Shown: in pieces, positions 59,004 to 64,000 of the stretch
How the letters are laid out: every line of letters starts with the position of its first letter
Numbering within the stretch: the first letter of the stretch is position 1
Origin: Streptomyces sp. 2131.1
Lineage (GTDB): Bacteria; Actinomycetota; Actinomycetes; Streptomycetales; Streptomycetaceae
Length of the DNA stretch: 64,000 nucleotides
Assembly (NCBI RefSeq): GCF_900105515.1
Contig: NZ_FNSY01000001.1
Coordinates: forward strand, 2,604,001-2,668,000
Direction of reading: 5' to 3'
Translations under genes and position numbers: made by a program
The notes under the pieces: generated by a model
Told to the model about the DNA's origin: nothing
The model's input: only the letters and a program-made list of their open reading frames with translations
Databases searched by the model: none

Positions 59004-60599
59004 TCAGCCCGCGTCGATCTCCTTCGCCAGGGACTGGAACTTCGCGTAGCTCAGCTTCGGCTTGCCCGGGACCCACAGCTTCTGGGCCGTCGCCGCCAGC
59101 GGCATCCGGATGCCGTCGGCGACCTGTTCGGCGGTCTGCGCGTTCGGGAAGTCGCCCCAGACGGCGAACCGGCCGCCGAGGATCTGGTCCGAGTAGCGCG
59201 CGGGGACCGGGGTGGTGCCGCGCAGGACGAGCGGGGTCCACAGCTCGTAGATCCGCTTGCCGGTCGGGTAGACGAAGGCGTTGGGCTGGCCGAGCACGTA
59301 GTACATGAACTCGTCGTTGAGGTTGAGCACCTTGCGGCCCTCGCTCAGGTACTCCTCCGGCGACCGGGCCCCGTACTCCTTGCCCGTCCAGTACTCGACC
59401 TCGATGTCCTTGTCCGCGCGGACCTTGCTGTCGCGGAACTGGCCGTCGTTCCACGCCTTCGGCTGCTTGCCGTGCTTGCGGACGACGTCGGCCCGGTCGT
59501 TGAGCCAGCCGGTGGCGAGGTCGGAGATGCCGGCCCCGGAGCCGTACTTCGCGACCGCCGCGCGCTGGAGCTGCGGGTAGGAGGCGGCCGGGTTGCTCGC
59601 CATCAGCGCCCGGTACTCGTCGCCGCCCAGGTGCCAGTACGTGCCGCCGAACAGCTCCGCGTACTCGCCCAGCAGCTCGTCGATCAGCTTGGCCGCGCCA
59701 GGCTTCGAGATGTCGAGCGACCCGGTCGAGGCCACGCCGGAGACGTTGTGCAGCTGGAGATCGGGGTGGGCGCGCAGCACCGCGCCGAGGTGGCCCGGCG
59801 AGTCGATCTCCGGGACGACCTGGATGTGCAGCCGGCCGGCCAGCGCGAGGATGTGCCGGACCTGCTTCTTCGTCAGGTGATCGGGCGAGACCACCTCGGG
59901 GTGGCTGTCCGACTCGATGCGGAAGGCCTGGTCGTCGGAGAAGTGCAGGCCGAGCTGGTTGAGCTTGAGGTCGGCCATCTCGCGCATCCGGTCCTCGATC
60001 CAGGACGCGGTGTAGTGCTTGCGGGCGATGTCGAGGTTGAGGCCGCGCTGCGGTTTGGCGGGCCGGTCGCGCACCTCCCCCTCGGGCATGGAGCCGTCGG
60101 CGCGCACGGACTGCTTCAGCGTGCGCGTCCCGTAGAAGACGCCCGCCTCGCCGGGTCCGCTGATCTTGACGCGTCCGTCGGCGGTGCGCAGGGTGTACGA
60201 CTCCGCGCCGCCGGACGCCTTCGGGGTGAGTGCCAGCTCGACGTCACCGGCGCGGGCGGCCGCCTCGCCCCGGTAGTGGATCTTCAGCTCGCCGGCCAGC
60301 AGCTTTCCCTCGTCGGCGAGCTTGCCGCTGCCCTTCGCGATGACGACCCCGCTGTCCTTGCCGGGCTTCCAGCCGGGCCCGTGGGCGGGGGTGTGCTCGC
60401 GTACGGCCGGGATGGTGCGGGGGGTCCTGGAGAGCGGGTAGCTCCGGGTCGGCGAGGGCTCGGGGGACGGGGACGACGCCGCGCGGGACGTCTCGGGACC
60501 GTTGCCGTGCTCGGTTCCGGAGCCGTCGCAGCCGACGAGAGCGACGCTCGCCGCGGCCGCCGCCGTCACGGCCAGGAGGGCGCCGCGTGAGGGTGCCAT
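59004..60599 (-). CDS. Beta-N-acetylhexosaminidase lipoprotein (GH20)
   Basis: This 531-residue lipoprotein has lipobox LVGC with Cys24, a GH20b N-terminal domain and a TIM barrel with KPQRGLNLDIARKHYTASW, HFSDDQAFRIES, VVPEIDSPGHL and the catalytic Asp327-Glu328 pair in YWHLGGDEYR. It removes terminal N-acetylglucosamine or N-acetylgalactosamine from chitooligosaccharides or wall fragments by substrate-assisted catalysis at the cell surface. The ATG at 60599 is the only sensible start. I looked upstream for a DasR-type site (TGGTCTAGACCA) and did not see one. Confidence 0.93.
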   Translation of the reverse strand: MAPSRGALLAVTAAAAASVALVGCDGSGTEHGNGPETSRAASSPSPEPSPTRSYPLSRTPRTIPAVREHTPAHGPGWKPGKDSGVVIAKGSGKLADEGKLLAGELKIHYRGEAAARAGDVELALTPKASGGAESYTLRTADGRVKISGPGEAGVFYGTRTLKQSVRADGSMPEGEVRDRPAKPQRGLNLDIARKHYTASWIEDRMREMADLKLNQLGLHFSDDQAFRIESDSHPEVVSPDHLTKKQVRHILALAGRLHIQVVPEIDSPGHLGAVLRAHPDLQLHNVSGVASTGSLDISKPGAAKLIDELLGEYAELFGGTYWHLGGDEYRALMASNPAASYPQLQRAAVAKYGSGAGISDLATGWLNDRADVVRKHGKQPKAWNDGQFRDSKVRADKDIEVEYWTGKEYGARSPEEYLSEGRKVLNLNDEFMYYVLGQPNAFVYPTGKRIYELWTPLVLRGTTPVPARYSDQILGGRFAVWGDFPNAQTAEQVADGIRMPLAATAQKLWVPGKPKLSYAKFQSLAKEIDAG

Positions 60600-60909
60600 C
60601 TGTCAGAAACCTCCGGTTCGGGGGAAGGGGTCGGAAAGGGAGCACAAGGGGGCAGAACTGCGAGAGAACGGGGCAGATGCAGGGAGGTAACCGGGCATTC
60701 TCCTCACACATCCGCTCGCCGGGCATCGCGAAACTCTCCCGTCCGGGTGAAATTCGCGCATCCTTCGCCCGCCCTTATCCCCTCCTCGCTAGCGTTGAGC
60801 ACCCTCAGTCCCTTCAGTCTCTCCATTTCGGGAGCCCACGCTGTCCAGGTCCAGCGAGTCCCACGCCGGCCTCCCCGAGCGACCGCCCCGGCCCGCCCGG
60901 CGCACCGCC
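60600..60909. other. Divergent intergenic region, no gene seen
   Basis: These 310 bp separate the hexosaminidase and OHCU-like genes. They hold the promoters of both, a TTTCACCCGGA element on the minus strand near 60743-60755 that resembles a single PHO-box unit, and GCTAGCGTTGAG near 60788. No convincing open frame or hairpin is visible. Confidence 0.4.
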
Positions 60910-61419
60910 GTGCCCGTCCAGCACCGCGGCGGCACGCCCGCCCGGTCCGCCGCGCACGGCTGGGACCTGCCCCGGTTCAACGAAGCGCCCGCCCCGGAGG
61001 CCGAGGCCGCCCTGCTGGAGTGCTTCGGCAGCCGGGCCTGGGCGCAGCGGCTGGCCTTCCACCGCCCCTACCCGGACACGGAGGCGCTGCTCGCGGCGGC
61101 CGACGAGGCGGTCTACGACCTCTCTCCCACCGACCACACCGAGGCGCTGGCCGCCGAGGTGTCCCCGGGGCTGCGGCCGGACGCGCCGCGCTCCGCCCAC
61201 CTCGCGCTGGCCGCCGCGCACGCCGAGTACGAACGCAAGTTCGGCCATGTCTTCGTGATCTGCCTGGACGGCTACCCGCCCGCCGAGCACCCGGACCAGG
61301 TGCTGGCCGGCATCCGGGCCCGGCTGGCGCACGAGGAGGACCGGGAGCGGGCGGTCACGGCGGACGAGATGCGGCGACTCGCCCGGGGCCGCCTGACCGT
61401 GCTGGTATCGAGTCGGTAA
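60910..61419 (+). CDS. OHCU-decarboxylase-like protein, active site degenerate
   Basis: This 169-residue protein aligns by eye with 2-oxo-4-hydroxy-4-carboxy-5-ureidoimidazoline decarboxylase: LPRFNEAPAPEAEAALLECF, SRAWAQRLAFHRPYPDTEALL, YERKFGHVFVICLDGYPP and RLAHEEDRE. The family's central H-P-R-I-G motif, carrying the catalytic His, is replaced by AEVSPGLRP, and the following S-A-x-E-Q is SAHLAL. Catalysis of the uric acid pathway step is therefore doubtful. No other urate genes are nearby. GTG at 60910 is the listed start; the real start could be slightly later. Confidence 0.75.
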   Translation: MPVQHRGGTPARSAAHGWDLPRFNEAPAPEAEAALLECFGSRAWAQRLAFHRPYPDTEALLAAADEAVYDLSPTDHTEALAAEVSPGLRPDAPRSAHLALAAAHAEYERKFGHVFVICLDGYPPAEHPDQVLAGIRARLAHEEDRERAVTADEMRRLARGRLTVLVSSR

Positions 61420-61662
61420 CGGGTCGGCGGCGAGCCGCGCGGCCCCGTATCCCCGGCAACAGGCGGGTCAGCGGGGTGCCGGAGGCCCGTCCATAGCCCG
61501 TCCGTGCCTGTTTCGTTGCCACTTTGATCACACCAGAGGCCCCCGCGCGATCGAACCGACAATCCGTCGCTACGATGGCCGGGGCCGGTGGACCGTACCC
61601 GGCCGGGTCAGACCGACAGTCAAGCCGGCCGACCCCAATCCCCGCTCCCGGAGGGTTCTTCC

Positions 61663-62043
61663 GTGCCGGCTGGAACGCTGTACCGCGGCCGGGAAGGCAT
61701 GTGGTCCTGGGTGGCTCATCGAGTCACCGGTGTCCTCATTTTCTTCTTCCTGTTCGTGCATGTCCTGGACACCGCCCTCGTCCGCGTCTCTCCCGAGGCG
61801 TACGACGACGTCGTGTCCACGTACAAGACGCCGATCGTCGCGTTGCTGGAATACGGCCTGGTGGCCGCGATCCTCTTCCACGCGCTGAACGGTCTGCGCA
61901 TCGTCGCCGTGGACTTCTGGGCCAAGGGCCCGCGCGTTCAGAAGCAGATGCTCTGGGCTGTGCTGGGCATCTGGATCGTGCTGATGCTGGGGGCGCTGTA
62001 CCCCGTGCTCGGCCACGCCGTACGCGAACTCTTCGGGAGCTGA
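61663..62043 (+). CDS. sdhC: Succinate dehydrogenase cytochrome b subunit SdhC
   Basis: This 126-residue membrane subunit has three hydrophobic helices. SWVAHRVTGVLIFFFLFVHVLDTAL carries the S-x3-R quinone-site pattern and a candidate heme-ligand His, and LFHALNGLRIVAVDFW follows. It anchors the enzyme that links the TCA cycle to the quinone pool. The GTG at 61663 has GGAGGG seven bases upstream. It is the first gene of sdhCDA, with five bases before sdhD. The 243 bp upstream hold the promoter, with TACGAT at 61571 a possible -10. Confidence 0.94.
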   Translation: MPAGTLYRGREGMWSWVAHRVTGVLIFFFLFVHVLDTALVRVSPEAYDDVVSTYKTPIVALLEYGLVAAILFHALNGLRIVAVDFWAKGPRVQKQMLWAVLGIWIVLMLGALYPVLGHAVRELFGS

Positions 62044-62048
62044 GGCCC

Positions 62049-62522
62049 ATGTCCACCGAGACTTCCGCGATCGGCGCCGTCGAGGGCGTTTCCCTGTACG
62101 ACGTCGACAACCCGGCCCCCGTCATCGAGCCGCCGCGCAAGCGGACCGGCAAGACCCCCAAGGGCTCGCGCACCAACTTCGAGATGTACGCCTGGCTCTT
62201 CATGCGCCTGTCGGGCATCGTGCTGGTCGTCCTGGTCATCGGCCACCTGCTGATCCAGCTGGTGCTGGACGGCGGCGTCTCCAAGATCGGCTTCGCCTTC
62301 GTGGCGGGCCGCTGGGCCTCGCCGTTCTGGCAGGTCTGGGACCTGGCGATGCTGTGGCTCGCCATGCTGCACGGCGCCAACGGTCTGCGTACGGTCATCA
62401 ACGACTACGCCGAACGGGACAACACCCGCTTCTGGCTGAAGATGCTGCTGTACACCGCCACGGTGTTCACCGTCCTGCTGGGCACGCTGGTGATCTTCAC
62501 CTTCGACCCGAACATCCGCTAG
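62049..62522 (+). CDS. sdhD: Succinate dehydrogenase membrane subunit SdhD
   Basis: This 157-residue membrane subunit has a long soluble N terminus and three helices: FMRLSGIVLVVLVIGHLLIQ, LAMLWLAMLHGANGLRTVIN with a candidate heme His, and MLLYTATVFTVLLGTLVIF. It completes the cytochrome b anchor with SdhC. The ATG at 62049 follows GAGGCCC. It lies 30 bp from sdhA. Confidence 0.93.
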   Translation: MSTETSAIGAVEGVSLYDVDNPAPVIEPPRKRTGKTPKGSRTNFEMYAWLFMRLSGIVLVVLVIGHLLIQLVLDGGVSKIGFAFVAGRWASPFWQVWDLAMLWLAMLHGANGLRTVINDYAERDNTRFWLKMLLYTATVFTVLLGTLVIFTFDPNIR

Positions 62523-62552
62523 GCGCCGGGCCCGAAGGACCAGAGGTAAACC

Positions 62553-64000
62553 ATGCAGATCCACAAGTACGACACCGTCATCGTCGGCGCCGGCGGCGCC
62601 GGCATGCGCGCGGCCATCGAGTCGACCAAGCGCAGCCGCACCGCCGTGCTGACCAAGCTCTACCCCACCCGCTCCCACACGGGCGCCGCGCAGGGCGGCA
62701 TGGCCGCCGCGCTGGCCAACGTGGAGGAGGACAACTGGGAGTGGCACACCTTCGACACGATCAAGGGCGGTGACTACCTGGTCGACCAGGACGCCGCCGA
62801 GATCCTGGCGAAGGAGGCCATCGACGCCGTTCTCGACCTGGAGAAGATGGGCCTGCCGTTCGGCCGTACTCCCGAGGGCCGGATCGACCAGCGCCGGTTC
62901 GGCGGTCACTCCCGCAACCACGGCGAGGCCCCGGTCCGCCGTGCCTGCTACTCGGGCGACCGCACCGGCCACATGATCCTCCAGACGCTGTACCAGAACT
63001 GCGTCAAGGAGGGCGTGGAGTTCTTCAACGAGTTCTACGTCCTTGACCAGCTGGTCGTCGAGGTGGACGGCGTCAAGAAGTCCGCCGGCGTCGTCGCCTA
63101 CGAGCTGGCCACCGGCGAGATCCACGTCTTCCAGGCGAAGTCGGTCATCTACGCCTCGGGCGGCACCGGCAAGTTCTTCAAGGTGACGTCGAACGCGCAC
63201 ACCCTGACCGGTGACGGCCAGGCCGCCTGCTACCGCCGGGGTCTGCCGCTGGAGGACATGGAGTTCTTCCAGTTCCACCCGACGGGCATCTGGCGCATGG
63301 GCATCCTGCTGACGGAGGGCGCCCGCGGTGAGGGCGGCATCCTCCGCAACAAGGACGGCGAGCGCTTCATGGAGAAGTACGCGCCCGTCATGAAGGACCT
63401 CGCGTCCCGTGACGTCGTCTCGCGCTCCATCTACACGGAGATCCGCGAGGGCCGCGGCTGCGGTCCCGAGGGCGACCACGTCTACCTGGACCTGACCCAC
63501 CTGCCGCCGGAGCAGCTGGACGCCAAGCTCCCGGACATCACCGAGTTCGCGCGTACGTACCTCGGCATCGAGCCCTACACGGACCCGATCCCGATCCAGC
63601 CGACCGCGCACTACGCCATGGGCGGCATCCCGACCAACGTCGAGGGCGAGGTGCTGGCCGACAACACCACCGTCGTCCCGGGCCTGTACGCCGCCGGCGA
63701 GGTCGCCTGCGTGTCGGTGCACGGCGCCAACCGCCTCGGCACGAACTCGCTGCTCGACATCAACGTCTTCGGACGCCGCGCGGGCATCGCCGCCGCCGAG
63801 TACGCCGAGAAGAGCGACTTCGTCGAGCTTCCCGAGAACCCGGCGCAGCTGGTCGTCGACCAGGTCGAGCGGCTGCGCGACTCCACGGGCACCGAGCGGG
63901 TCGCGACGATCCGCCAGGAGCTCCAGGAGTGCATGGACGCCAACGTGATGGTGTTCCGCACCGAGCAGACGATCAAGACCGCGGTCGACAAGATCGCGGA
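62553..64000 (+). CDS. sdhA: Succinate dehydrogenase flavoprotein SdhA, 3' truncated by window
   Basis: The first 482 codons of the flavoprotein are present. They include the FAD Rossmann motif VIVGAGGAGMRAA, the covalent-FAD His in TRSHTGAAQGG, the active-site block FQFHPTGIW, LTEGARGEGGILRN, and SVHGANRLGTNSLLD. It oxidises succinate to fumarate on the cytosolic face. The ATG at 62553 has GGACCAGAGG upstream. The reading frame is open to the window end, and roughly 100 C-terminal residues lie beyond it, followed presumably by sdhB. Confidence 0.96.
   Translation, partial: MQIHKYDTVIVGAGGAGMRAAIESTKRSRTAVLTKLYPTRSHTGAAQGGMAAALANVEEDNWEWHTFDTIKGGDYLVDQDAAEILAKEAIDAVLDLEKMGLPFGRTPEGRIDQRRFGGHSRNHGEAPVRRACYSGDRTGHMILQTLYQNCVKEGVEFFNEFYVLDQLVVEVDGVKKSAGVVAYELATGEIHVFQAKSVIYASGGTGKFFKVTSNAHTLTGDGQAACYRRGLPLEDMEFFQFHPTGIWRMGILLTEGARGEGGILRNKDGERFMEKYAPVMKDLASRDVVSRSIYTEIREGRGCGPEGDHVYLDLTHLPPEQLDAKLPDITEFARTYLGIEPYTDPIPIQPTAHYAMGGIPTNVEGEVLADNTTVVPGLYAAGEVACVSVHGANRLGTNSLLDINVFGRRAGIAAAEYAEKSDFVELPENPAQLVVDQVERLRDSTGTERVATIRQELQECMDANVMVFRTEQTIKTAVDKIA

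Noticed and set aside
60600..60800. A DasR operator upstream of the hexosaminidase gene
   Set aside because: Nothing close to TGGTCTAGACCA was found in the region.

Overview
The window is 64 kb of very GC-rich DNA (roughly 70% or more G+C by eye). It has frequent GTG starts, translationally coupled four-base overlaps, a SigQ/AfsQ1/AfsQ2 signalling locus, a WhiJ-like regulator with a DUF397 partner, and two secreted L,D-transpeptidases. This is the profile of a Streptomyces chromosome core region. From memory, the backbone follows the Streptomyces coelicolor interval running from the afsQ locus down to the succinate dehydrogenase operon. That correspondence is recalled, not computed.

Layout. 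1-6 kb: a uridine-kinase-like gene, then sigQ divergent from the afsQ1-afsQ2-lipoprotein operon with a textbook AfsQ1 box between them, a VanZ-like membrane protein, a PspC protein and a small secreted protein. 6-8.3 kb: adenosine deaminase and an alpha/beta-hydrolase-like protein. 8.3-24 kb: a complete type I-E CRISPR-Cas locus. Its operon is cas3-cse1-cse2-cas7-cas5-cas6e-cas1-cas2, read leftwards, with array 1 (5 repeats) at the cas2 end. Array 2 (25 repeats) diverges from cas3, and array 3 (37 repeats) lies further right. A WhiJ-like regulatory module (anti-sigma-type ATPase, XRE/DUF5753, DUF397) sits between arrays 2 and 3. All three arrays have recognisably related leaders, but array 1 carries a repeat with a different hairpin loop. 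24-30 kb: an integrase remnant and a truncated MerR gene meeting at one breakpoint, a LysR/MFS pair, an L,D-transpeptidase, an ECF sigma factor with a SnoaL-like tail, and a STAS protein. 30-38.4 kb: nucleoside uptake and salvage (deoA, cdd, two permeases, an ABC ATPase, a BMP-family lipoprotein) and an M20 amidohydrolase. 38.6-49.7 kb: a cell-wall glycopolymer cluster with a nonulosonic acid synthase, a CMP-sugar synthetase fused to a HAD phosphatase, two polysialyltransferase-like proteins, a GT2 enzyme, a GT8-TPR-pyruvyltransferase fusion and a protein with GT29 sialylmotifs. 50-61.4 kb: a YfhO-like membrane protein, a LeuE-type exporter, a lipoprotein L,D-transpeptidase, an ECF sigma factor with a membrane partner, Nudix, DUF4328, a GH20 hexosaminidase lipoprotein and a degenerate OHCU-decarboxylase-like protein. 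61.6-64 kb: sdhC-sdhD-sdhA, with sdhA cut by the window end.

How the genes work together. The nucleoside genes (add, deoA, the ABC-cdd operon, the BMP lipoprotein gene) look like one regulon, because a palindrome close to CTACGCGCGTAG sits at or near the likely promoter of each of the four units. The glycopolymer cluster looks phosphate-regulated, because both of its divergent control regions carry GTTCAC/T units whose spacing is a multiple of 11 bp, as in PHO boxes. The CRISPR island separates add from deoA and ends in mobile-element debris, so it is probably an acquired insertion in the nucleoside locus. No rRNA, tRNA or intact insertion sequence was seen.
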